From Lactobacillus sp. ESL0791 (GTDB lineage: Bacteria; Bacillota; Bacilli; Lactobacillales; Lactobacillaceae): a stretch of 64,000 nucleotides of DNA. Location of the stretch: contig NZ_JAQTHU010000001.1 of assembly GCF_029433255.1 (NCBI RefSeq), positions 1,550,001-1,614,000 on the forward strand. Direction: 5' to 3'. Made by a program: the position numbers and the translations under genes. The stretch's first letter is position 1, and each line of letters opens with the position of its first letter. The notes below the pieces were generated by a model that worked only from the letters and a program-made list of their open reading frames with translations, did no database searches and was not told the origin of the DNA. This document shows, piece after piece, positions 1 to 7,817 of the stretch.

Positions 1-993
1 AGGCTCAATTAATGCATTAGTATTTTCAATCTTTGGTAGACCTGCACTAAAAATCGTTGGCTGCCCCTTTTCATCCCATTCAATATGCAAAACTCGTGAC
101 CAGCTTGTATAAAGTTCAGCAATATTATCTGGAAGGTTTCCCTTTCGTCGTTCAGAAACATATGCTTTTGCACTTGCAAATTCCCAAACAGGTTTTTGCA
201 AAGCTAGCTTTTGATCTGCTTGATTATATAAAACCAGATTAAGCATTAATGTATCGAAAATACTCTTTCCACTGACCAAAACTGGATTTAACTTATAAAG
301 CCAACCTGGTGAAACAGAAAATTTTTCACTGGCATTAATCTTGGTCTTATCGGTTACCCCTGTATAATTTTGATAGGCAATTAGCCAGCGGACTAACTCA
401 TCAAGCTCTACTTCATTTTTATATTCACCAGATTTTGGTGCAAATAAAGCAGGCGAATTATTACTTTCCGAAATTTGCCTGTTAATCTGCTTAACCGTTA
501 CAACACCCGTTCCTTTGGCTACTGCCTTGTTTGCCGGCACCAAGCTGTCATATTCATCTTTAGTTACTTGATAAAAAGGATGTTTACCAAAAAAATCAAA
601 CCGATCCGAATAATATTCCAGATACTTAATCACCAAATCCGAAAATTGTCCTTTTTGGTATAACTCTTTCCACGTTAATAATGTATCTTCGGCCATATCC
701 TCTTCATCACAGTCTTCATCAAGTTCAGCATCAGATTGAAACTTATCTGTACCACCTGCCAGCCAATCATATAAGTTACCATCTGCATTAAAACGTGAAT
801 AAACCGTTGTTAAAATCGCCAATAATAAACGCATAATTGCTAAATCTTGTACACGCATTTCACCAGCTAATTGCCGATATCGATGTGCATTCTTAAACAA
901 GTCTATTAACGAAACTTTTAGCTCCTGATTAGTGTCAGCATCAATTACTTTGATCCAGGGATCAGTAGTCAAATTAAATTTTCTTTCAATCAT
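1..993 (-). CDS. casA: Cascade large subunit Cse1/CasA (Cas8e), N-terminal part, cut by window edge
   Basis: The minus-strand frame is open from ATG at 991-993 to the left edge, giving 331 visible residues without a stop. It starts MIERKFNLTTDPWIKV and contains YDWLAGGTDKFQ and FFGKHPFYQV, typical of the N-terminal half of Cse1/CasA. In type I-E systems this subunit recognises the PAM and recruits Cas3 to target DNA. The start is fixed by AAAGGAGG just upstream. The ATG lies inside the 3' end of cas3 (8-bp overlap), so the two genes are translationally linked. The rest of the cas operon (cse2, cas7, cas5, cas6e, cas1, cas2) would lie left of the window; that is expectation, not seen. Confidence 0.93.
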   Translation of the reverse strand, partial: MIERKFNLTTDPWIKVIDADTNQELKVSLIDLFKNAHRYRQLAGEMRVQDLAIMRLLLAILTTVYSRFNADGNLYDWLAGGTDKFQSDAELDEDCDEEDMAEDTLLTWKELYQKGQFSDLVIKYLEYYSDRFDFFGKHPFYQVTKDEYDSLVPANKAVAKGTGVVTVKQINRQISESNNSPALFAPKSGEYKNEVELDELVRWLIAYQNYTGVTDKTKINASEKFSVSPGWLYKLNPVLVSGKSIFDTLMLNLVLYNQADQKLALQKPVWEFASAKAYVSERRKGNLPDNIAELYTSWSRVLHIEWDEKGQPTIFSAGLPKIENTNALIEP

Positions 994-3733
994 GATCATC
1001 CTCCTTTGCATAACTTAAACCAAATTCCATAGAATATTGAATACGCCACTTTCCAATCTTTGCCGTAAGCTTATCATTTAAGGGAAGTACTAATACTCCT
1101 TTTAGCCAGATACTATTTTCCCATTTATTGTGATAAGGATTGGTTCTCTTTTCAAGTTCATCAATTATTTGTTCAACTGCTTTAGGAAATGCAGTTAACG
1201 CAGAAGGCAACCTGATTACTTGCTCGGCAATTTCATAATCTGCAACATCTTCTAATTTGCGTCCATCTAATAAAAAATCACCTTCAGCTGTATGCTTAAT
1301 TAACACTACCTCAATCGTTTCTTGAATATCACGAACCGCAGCACTTGCTTTTTGTTCATCTTTATCAACATTCGTCTGGCTACGATCAAGCCAGCCATGA
1401 ATTACTTTCTTTCCTGGTTTATTAATTTGGAACTGTTTAGCTTTACTCTCTTCAGTTTCAATATAATTGATAAAATCGGCTTTAGGAGCCATAATTTCTG
1501 GGACCTCAGAGTCAGTTTCAGAACAATAAACTTTTTGAACAAGATCAGAGATGTCATTAGGCAAATTAATGCTATCCTTTAAGAAATAATCCGTCTTCAT
1601 TAACAAATATTTATGATAAATACTTTGGTTAGCAGCGCCATAATCACCAAATTTGTTAACTCCCATGATAAATAACTGCGGTTTTTGCAACTCTTGGGGC
1701 CGTTTAATTTCATGACGGTGCAGTCGACCTGCACGCTGCAGAATCAAGTCCATCGGCGCAATATCTGTATAAAGAACATCAAAGTCGATATCAAGAGATT
1801 GCTCTAAGACCTGGGTACCAATTACAACCAATTTTTTAGGGCGCATACCACTTTTACCAATTGCTTGTTGCAATCTTTCTTCCTGCTTGGCCCGTTCTGG
1901 CGCAAGAAATGCGGAATGCAATATCATAAAGTCAACCCCCTCTCGTGCCACCAGTTCAGCAAGTTTTTGGGCACGTTTAACCGTATTTACAATTACCCCA
2001 GCAACTCCACCATCACTTATTTTGTTTAAAACATCAGCAATCAATTCTTCATCAGACAAATTTATCCGTTTCACCTGCAATTTTTTCCGTTTTTGGTCGC
2101 TATTGCCTGGAAAGTCAGAGACCTGCTTTAATTTACAGCCATCTAAAATACTCAATAATGGATATGCTTGATTATTTTCCCAATTTGTCGGTGCCTTGAA
2201 AATGTTTTTATATTTGATTCCATATTTTCCTTTTAAATACGCTTTAATTAATGATTCTCTTTTTTCTTTTGGCAGTGTCGCTGACAAAATTACAATGGGA
2301 ACATGATAAGCCCCTAGCCATTTAATGGCCTTATACAGATATTGACTCATGTAAGCATCATAAGCATGGACCTCATCAATTATGACTACTTTTCCGCTAA
2401 GCCCTATATGTTTTAAGAAGAGATGTTTCTGCTTAAGCGCCATTGAAAGCAAATTATCAATTGTTCCAATAGTAAACTTAGTTAAAATTGATTTTTTCCC
2501 AGAAAACCACGAATTAATTGTTACAGCTCCAGTGCTGTCAATATTTTCAGCATCGGGCAATTCTTTATATGCCTCATTAAATTCTGCTTTGCTATGCATC
2601 AACCTAACTGAAAACTTATCCTTTTGCTTGTCAGCTAGTTCTCCTATCCATTCATCAACACGTTTAAACATCGCATTGCTCGTAGCCTGCGTCGGTAATC
2701 CGATAAATACCCCATCTTCTCCGCAAGTATAAGCCAACTGCTCTGCTGCAACTAATGCGATCTCCGTTTTTCCTAACCCCATCGGTGCTTCAACAATGAT
2801 CATCTCTGGTTCAATTGTTTTACCAATTTCTCTGGTCATTACCTTTTGTACTGGACGAGCATTAAAGCCCCAACGTTCTTTGTACGGATCAGTCACTTCA
2901 GATATTTTCTGCGGTTCCCACTCACCGTTTAACGTCCAATTATTCATCGCTTTTTCGAAACGTTTTTGCATATCCAAGTCGTTCCATGACTCATCGATAC
3001 TAATTAATGGAAAAAGTTCTTTTCCATTTTTAGTACGCTCACTTGAAGCTAACCAGTCTGCCATAATAATCAAGCCTTCTAAAAGGACTGCTTCCGGTTG
3101 AGTTATAGTGGGAATTTCAGTAACATTGTGGTAACCTGATGTTGCTAAAGCATAATTAAATAATTCATGTTGCACCTGTACCCAAGGCTCTTTTAAAGCT
3201 TCATCATGATCACTTTGATAATAATTGACTGTATGAATATCTAAATCATCAATTGGAGACCCTGATTCAGGTTTCCCATGGTGCCCACCAATCAAAGCCG
3301 CAACCGTTTCTGGCACTTTGAAATTCAATAAAATTGCTTCACCAGCTTTATTATGAGGCGATGAAGAACGTGAAGCCAATTGCAGTTCGTCTAATTTAGA
3401 AAAGCCATTTCTAATTAGATTTTCAATTAATTGATCATCTAAAGACCTATCTCCAATATATGATTCCTTAGTTTGAAAAGCTGGGGTAGCCTTTCCTATA
3501 TCATGTGCAAATCCTAAAAATTTAATCAATTTATGAATCTCTGTACCAGATTCATCGGATAACCCCTGAGCTAAAAATTCTTGTTGTTCTTGACTTAACC
3601 ATTGATTGTACAGAAAATTGATAACGTTTCGCGTATCAGTTAAATGAGCAACTAATGGTAACCATAATTGTTGGCCGTCTTCAACATTTTTCTTACCCCA
3701 CAAAGTTAAACTTTTGTTAGATAAATTACTCAT
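986..3733 (-). CDS. cas3: CRISPR-associated helicase-nuclease Cas3 (type I-E)
   Basis: Cas3 is the helicase-nuclease that degrades DNA marked by Cascade. The 915-residue protein starts MSNLSNKSLTLWG. It has an N-terminal HD nuclease domain (H30, HD at about residues 77-78 in FAHDIGKATPAF, IGGHHGKPE near 148-155), then SF2 helicase motifs: Walker A APMGLGKT near 316-323, DEVHAYD, SATLP, GTQVLEQSLDID and QRAGRLHRH. Length and order fit a complete type I-E Cas3. The frame is open for 28 more codons upstream, but those codons overlap the predicted transcript start and the guide-RNA match, while AAAAGGAGGC lies 13 bases before the ATG at 3733. I therefore chose 3733. It overlaps casA by 8 bp. Confidence 0.95.
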   Translation of the reverse strand: MSNLSNKSLTLWGKKNVEDGQQLWLPLVAHLTDTRNVINFLYNQWLSQEQQEFLAQGLSDESGTEIHKLIKFLGFAHDIGKATPAFQTKESYIGDRSLDDQLIENLIRNGFSKLDELQLASRSSSPHNKAGEAILLNFKVPETVAALIGGHHGKPESGSPIDDLDIHTVNYYQSDHDEALKEPWVQVQHELFNYALATSGYHNVTEIPTITQPEAVLLEGLIIMADWLASSERTKNGKELFPLISIDESWNDLDMQKRFEKAMNNWTLNGEWEPQKISEVTDPYKERWGFNARPVQKVMTREIGKTIEPEMIIVEAPMGLGKTEIALVAAEQLAYTCGEDGVFIGLPTQATSNAMFKRVDEWIGELADKQKDKFSVRLMHSKAEFNEAYKELPDAENIDSTGAVTINSWFSGKKSILTKFTIGTIDNLLSMALKQKHLFLKHIGLSGKVVIIDEVHAYDAYMSQYLYKAIKWLGAYHVPIVILSATLPKEKRESLIKAYLKGKYGIKYKNIFKAPTNWENNQAYPLLSILDGCKLKQVSDFPGNSDQKRKKLQVKRINLSDEELIADVLNKISDGGVAGVIVNTVKRAQKLAELVAREGVDFMILHSAFLAPERAKQEERLQQAIGKSGMRPKKLVVIGTQVLEQSLDIDFDVLYTDIAPMDLILQRAGRLHRHEIKRPQELQKPQLFIMGVNKFGDYGAANQSIYHKYLLMKTDYFLKDSINLPNDISDLVQKVYCSETDSEVPEIMAPKADFINYIETEESKAKQFQINKPGKKVIHGWLDRSQTNVDKDEQKASAAVRDIQETIEVVLIKHTAEGDFLLDGRKLEDVADYEIAEQVIRLPSALTAFPKAVEQIIDELEKRTNPYHNKWENSIWLKGVLVLPLNDKLTAKIGKWRIQYSMEFGLSYAKEDDHD

Positions 3734-3764
3734 ATCATCTAATTTGCCTCCTTTTTTGTTTTTT

Positions 3765-3779
3765 GCTATTACATTGTTT
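3765..3779 (-). promoter_or_regulatory. Predicted target site of the crRNA-like RNA in the cas3 5' region
   Basis: On the minus strand this site reads AAA-C-AATGTAATAGC. The 11 bases AATGTAATAGC (3765-3775) are identical to positions 2-12 of the spacer at 4170-4190. The single base before them is the position that in type I-E guides corresponds to the PAM-derived last repeat base and does not pair. AAA (3777-3779 complement) occupies the PAM position; AA/AAA PAMs are known for type I-E systems of lactobacilli and streptococci. The site begins about 6 bases after the predicted cas3 transcription start, where bound Cascade would block transcription. Confidence 0.7.
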
Positions 3780-3788
3780 ACAAAAAGT

Positions 3789-3817
3789 ATTATGTAACAC
3801 AACAGACTATTTTGCAA
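3789..3817 (-). promoter_or_regulatory. Predicted cas3 promoter
   Basis: On the minus strand TTGCAA (3812-3817) and CATAAT (3789-3794) are separated by exactly 17 bases, a good sigma-A promoter. Transcription would start near 3782, about 49 bases before the cas3 ATG. The sequence AAGCGCTTGCA across the -35 has some likeness to a catabolite-response (cre) element but departs from the consensus at several positions, so I do not call one. Confidence 0.6.
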
Positions 3818-3909
3818 GCGCTTTTCTTTTAAATAACTTTATTATATTAAAATAAAATAGTAATTTGAAGTAAAACGATTAAGAATTATAAGCATTTTAT
3901 ACAAATTTT

Positions 3910-3940
3910 TTGAATATTTAAATAACTTTAAACTTATAAT
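3910..3940 (+). promoter_or_regulatory. Possible promoter for the small ORF / crRNA-like RNA unit
   Basis: Plus-strand TTGAAT (3910-3915) and a perfect TATAAT (3935-3940) with a rather long 19-base spacer. It would drive the small ORF at 4002 and the crRNA-like unit at 4142 up to the terminator at 4241-4282. A second AT-rich region with two TATGAT boxes (4117-4122 and 4124-4129) could start a shorter RNA a few bases before the first degenerate repeat. Confidence 0.4.
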
Positions 3941-4001
3941 CTAAATCAGCAAATATCTAAACCATTAAAATGTTCACTGTGATAATTACGGTGGGAATCT
4001 T

Positions 4002-4106
4002 ATGACAAAACTTTCTATAAGAAAAGTTATCAGTAAACTTTTTGTACTAATCTATTTACTACAAAAAATGTCTTCCAACATTTTACAAAATAACATGGTA
4101 ATTTAA
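4002..4106 (+). CDS. Small ORF, 34-residue hydrophobic peptide
   Basis: ATG at 4002 is preceded by GGTGGG with a 6-base gap, a plausible ribosome binding site. The peptide begins MTKLSIRKVISKLFVLIYLL, a short basic start followed by a hydrophobic stretch that could be one membrane helix, and ends MVI. It sits 35 bases upstream of, and on the same strand as, the crRNA-like unit. In CreTA modules a small toxin gene lies beside a degenerate crRNA antitoxin, so a toxin role is conceivable, but I see no strong match of the guide to this ORF's own promoter. Coding status is uncertain. Confidence 0.35.
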   Translation: MTKLSIRKVISKLFVLIYLLQKMSSNILQNNMVI

Positions 4107-4135
4107 CTTGTTAGATTATGATTTATGATAAACTT

Positions 4136-4282
4136 GATTACGTATTCCTCATATCAATGAGGGTGATCCAAATGTAATAGCTAAAGGATCGTGTTCCCTA
4201 CTTTTGTGGGGTATTAATTTGTCTAAATGTCAAATGTTTTAAAGCAGATAAAAAGATGATTATTCCTTTATCTGCTTTTTTA
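4136..4282 (+). ncRNA. crRNA-like RNA: degenerate repeat, 21-base spacer, degenerate repeat, terminator
   Basis: Read on the plus strand, 4142-4169 aligns without gaps to the 28-base CRISPR repeat (about 19 of 28 identical). It keeps the whole 3' handle GTGATCC and a perfect new stem CCTCAT/ATGAGG in place of CCCCAC/GTGGGG. After a 21-base spacer (4170-4190), 4191-4218 is a second degenerate repeat (about 17 of 28) that keeps GTGTTCCC and a stem CCCTAC/GTGGGG but has lost the handle. This is the pattern expected if Cas6e processes the RNA into one guide: handle from the first repeat, 3' stem from the second. A terminator follows. The unit runs divergently from cas3 and opposite to the main array. 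The spacer's positions 2-12 match the cas3 5' region. It resembles Cas-regulating (CreR) or CreA-type crRNA-like guides. Confidence 0.8.
4241..4282 (+). terminator. Rho-independent terminator of the crRNA-like RNA
   Basis: AAAGCAGATAAA (4241-4252) pairs with TTTATCTGCTTT (4267-4278), followed by a T run to 4282. It ends plus-strand transcription right after the second degenerate repeat. The left side has only a weak T tract for minus-strand transcription. Confidence 0.75.
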
Positions 4283-4417
4283 TTATCTAAAACTTTTCCA
4301 TAAACAAAAAATTCCTATTACCAAAGGTAATAAGAACTTAGATTTTCTAGATCTTTAATCCACTAATCAATCTATCGTAAACAGCCAAAGCTTGAACCAT
4401 ACCTGACTCAGTATTCC

Positions 4418-6766
4418 GGATTACTCCCACATTTGCGCGGAACACATGATTGAAATGGCGAAGACGAACTCCTCAAAGGGATCACACCCCACACTCGTGG
4501 GGAACACGAACCGAACAACAATTTAATCGCTTGAAGCATAGGATCACCCCCACACTCGTGGGGAACACAAATCAAGCAACCAGGTATAAATCTGTTCCGG
4601 AGGATCACCCCCACACTCGTGGGGAACACAAATCAAGCAACCAGGTATAAATCTGTTCCGGAGGATCACCCCCACACTCGTGGGGAACACAAAAATAATC
4701 CGTTTGAGAACATGTCAAAGGGAGGATCACCCCCACACTCGTGGGGAACACTCATCAGTAAATTCTGTTCCGTGAACAAAAGCGGGATCACCCCCACACT
4801 CGTGGGGAACACGTATTAATATCTGAAATATCTTCCTTAAATGGAGGATCACCCCCACACTCGTGGGGAACACAAAATTGCGCCAATTATAACATCATAA
4901 GAATTAGGATCACCCCCACACTCGTGGGGAACACAAAATTGCGCCAATTATAACATCATAAGGATTAGGATCACCCCCACACTCGTGGGGAACACAACTA
5001 TTTCTATTAACCTCAGAAGTATAATTAAGGATCACCCCCACACTCGTGGGGAACACGGAAATTGGTGTATCAGAACAAGCTATTAGTCAGGATCACCCCC
5101 ACACTCGTGGGGAACACTTATTTGTTCCACACCATTGTCGTCGATGTAAGGGATCACCCCCACACTCGTGGGGAACACGGCACGGGACAGGAGCTTCCGG
5201 CCACGTTGGCAGGATCACCCCCACACTCGTGGGGAACACTTAACTAATTCAGTTCTATGGACGAAAAATAAAAGGATCACCCCCACACTCGTGGGGAACA
5301 CGGTGCCGCAATTACTGCTATGGGAACAAAATCAGGATCACCCCCACACTCGTGGGGAACACGGGATAACCATAATACTCAATTTGAAACATATAGGATC
5401 ACCCCCACACTCGTGGGGAACACATTGTATTAACCCATACGAACTGCCCTTCATTAGGATCACCCCCACACTCGTGGGGAACACATCTAAAAAATGCTGG
5501 ACGGAAAAGAAAGCTAAGGATCACCCCCACACTCGTGGGGAACACCACAGGCAGTTAAAGCTAAGCCTAATAGGGTAAGGATCACCCCCACACTCGTGGG
5601 GAACACTTTTCAAAAACAATTGGCAAAAACGTCGGGGCAGGATCACCCCCACACTCGTGGGGAACACTGGGCGACGTTGTCACCGACATTTTGCCAAGCG
5701 GGATCACCCCCACACTCGTGGGGAACACCAAAATCATGCTAAGTGAAGAATCAGCATTTAAGGATCACCCCCACACTCGTGGGGAACACACTGCAAGAAA
5801 GTATTAAAGGCTGATGAATACGGGATCACCCCCACACTCGTGGGGAACACCTCCTTTATATAATTTATAAGCTTCATAAATAAGGATCACCCCCACACTC
5901 GTGGGGAACACATTGTCAATTATTGCCTGGACACAGATCATGAGGGATCACCCCCACACTCGTGGGGAACACGAATGTAAGTGATATAAGTGAGGCTGTG
6001 ACTAAGGATCACCCCCACACTCGTGGGGAACACATATGCCAACGGTTAAAAGGTGACCACGGTTGAGGATCACCCCCACACTCGTGGGGAACACTGGATT
6101 GTTTTAAAATACCATTTCAGTTAATAGAGGATCACCCCCACACTCGTGGGGAACACTTCAATTTGAAAAGGTGAGCGCTGATTAGCATAGGATCACCCCC
6201 ACACTCGTGGGGAACACAAAAGACAAATATATTCCATTTTTAAAACATCAGGATCACCCCCACACTCGTGGGGAACACGCGCGTCGCGATCAGTTCTTGT
6301 AAGGTTAGCTAGGATCACCCCCACACTCGTGGGGAACACTTAATGCGTTAGGTATAGTAATCCCGGATGAAAGGATCACCCCCACACTCGTGGGGAACAC
6401 TGCTCATCAAGGTCCCTCAAGTCCCGCAGCCTAGGATCACCCCCACACTCGTGGGGAACACCGGGGCCTTTAAATAATGTTGATTGGTCAAAAAGGATCA
6501 CCCCCACACTCGTGGGGAACACAATGTATATATTAATATTAACACAATTAAATTAGGATCACCCCCACACTCGTGGGGAACACGCTTGTGAAGTCACAAA
6601 AATACTGAAAAGTTCAGGATCACCCCCACACTCGTGGGGAACACTGCTTGCTCCTTATCCGTGGATTGCACAAAATAGGATCACCCCCACACTCGTGGGG
6701 AACACTCTATACCCATTGATAATAAACTCATAATAATAGGATCACCCCCACACTCGTGGGGAACAC
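4418..6766 (-). CRISPR. Type I-E CRISPR array, 38 repeats plus one degenerate end repeat
   Basis: There are 38 copies of a 28-base repeat from 4480 to 6766 with mostly 33-base spacers (61-base period), plus a degenerate repeat at 4418-4445. On the plus strand the repeat begins GGATCACCCCC and ends GGGGAACAC; type I-E repeats of lactobacilli are transcribed in the reverse sense (GTGTTCCCC to GTGATCC), so the array runs on the minus strand toward cas3. Decayed repeats at the left end (4418, and 4480 with a small indel) mark the trailer; the leader is to the right. The base just before GGATCAC is almost always A or G, the PAM-adjacent bias seen in type I-E. Two spacers (4569-4601, 4630-4662) are identical and two (4874-4906, 4935-4967) differ by one base. 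Confidence 0.98.
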
Positions 6767-6840
6767 AGTAAAAGAATCCTATTACACCAATATTCCTAAA
6801 TATTAATTTTACCATTTTTCATTACTTTGTATACAAGAGC
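6767..6840 (-). promoter_or_regulatory. CRISPR leader and array promoter
   Basis: An AT-rich stretch next to the last unmutated repeat. On the minus strand TTGTAT (6831-6836) and an extended -10 TGGTAAAAT (6806-6814) are 19 bases apart, giving a start near 6799, about 33 bases before the first repeat. The 8-mer TGTAATAG of the crRNA-like spacer recurs here (6779-6786) but without an AA motif in front. Confidence 0.6.
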
Positions 6841-7015
6841 CTATATTTTAATTTATAAAGCTAAAGAATATAATAATTTATTCAAAATTATTCGACTGTA
6901 GATCGAACTCCATCTATTAAATTAATTGTCAAATGTTAAATTGTTAACTCAAATTTCACACTTAAATTATAAACTCGGCAACAAAATAAAATACAACTGA
7001 ATAAATTTATTTTTC

Positions 7016-7498
7016 TTATTCAATCTTGAAGCGATACAAGCCAAAACTCATCCATTTTAGCAGATGCTTAAAGACCGCAGGATTGAACTTATTGGCTGTT
7101 GTTAAAATCGCATACTCACCACCGTCATCAACAAGATCTTTCTTAGTTCGGTGAAAGCCATTATGCTGGTAAAAGTGCAGGCGGCTGCTGCGCTGCTTGT
7201 AATTCTCGGCTTTGCGCGTCACCGGCTCAATATCCAACACAAGCTGTTTAGCAGAATAATTTTGCTCAAGCACTTTTAATACCCGACTGCCGTAGCCTTG
7301 ACCGCGTTTATCCGGCACAATTGCCAGATAACCTAGATAAACTTCGGTTTTGCCTTCCACTAAAAAATCTAACCCGACAAACTCCGTTTTATCGTAAATT
7401 GCCTGAAGATGGATGTTTCTATGCAAAGTCATTAGGACCAGCTGCAGCAGCGAAAAGCGCTCTGTCTTGGGAAAAGCCGAAAAATACAGACTTTTCAC
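7016..7498 (-). CDS. GNAT-family N-acetyltransferase
   Basis: A 160-residue protein with the acetyl-CoA binding motif A near residues 60-72 (IVPDKRGQGYGSRVLKVLEQ, i.e. the R/Q-x-x-G-x-G/A loop) and a FYQHNGFHRT segment typical of the C-terminal half of GNAT enzymes. It transfers an acetyl group from acetyl-CoA to an unknown amine. The annotated start is GTG without a clear ribosome binding site. The same frame stays open upstream to 7561 and encodes VKWESHDYRQ just before, which looks like genuine family sequence; no ATG/GTG/TTG exists there, so the true start may be mutated. No operon partner: the neighbours are the CRISPR leader and a convergent-looking intergenic gap. Confidence 0.8.
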   Translation of the reverse strand: MKSLYFSAFPKTERFSLLQLVLMTLHRNIHLQAIYDKTEFVGLDFLVEGKTEVYLGYLAIVPDKRGQGYGSRVLKVLEQNYSAKQLVLDIEPVTRKAENYKQRSSRLHFYQHNGFHRTKKDLVDDGGEYAILTTANKFNPAVFKHLLKWMSFGLYRFKIE

Positions 7499-7561
7499 TT
7501 GACGATAATCATGTGACTCCCATTTAACATTTTTAAACTGTAAAATAAATATCCTAGCTTT

Positions 7562-7817
7562 CTATTAATAATTAATCATCCACATATTTTAGTAAGACGA
7601 ATTACATGTTTAACCTCCACTTTAACATAAACATGCAGTCGTTTTTAGCTTATTCAATAAAAAGTAATTCATGTAAGCCTTATCATTATTCTTAATTAGC
7701 AAAATATTGCTACGGATTACTAATTACCGTGCCTTCATCTGGCAAGAGTCCCTCTTCAATTGCCAATACACGGATAATTTATTTTTTAGTTTCTGCATTC
7801 AAATTTTCTTCTGAATT
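7562..7817. other. Intergenic, possible gene remnant
   Basis: No complete gene. On the minus strand a short open stretch around 7700-7780 reads IRVLAIEEGLLPDEG and stops after SNP; it resembles the worn end of a coding region, but I cannot name it. The remainder is AT-rich. Confidence 0.3.

Noticed and set aside
3733..3817. Longer Cas3 start giving 28 extra residues (MQNSLLCYIILF)
   Set aside because: These codons overlap the promoter start region and guide site; ATG 3733 has a ribosome binding site and fits the family length.
3806..3820. cre (CcpA) site over the cas3 -35 box
   Set aside because: At least three departures from the cre consensus, so not supported.
4142..4218. Reading the degenerate repeats as a worn trailer of the main array
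   Set aside because: They point the opposite way, have compensated stems and a terminator, and the true degenerate trailer is at 4418-4507.
4408..5578. Several open frames through the CRISPR array, rich in HPHTRGEH, PPHSWGT and ITPTLVGNT
   Set aside because: They are translations of the CRISPR repeat, which is 28 bases with 33-base spacers, and not genes.
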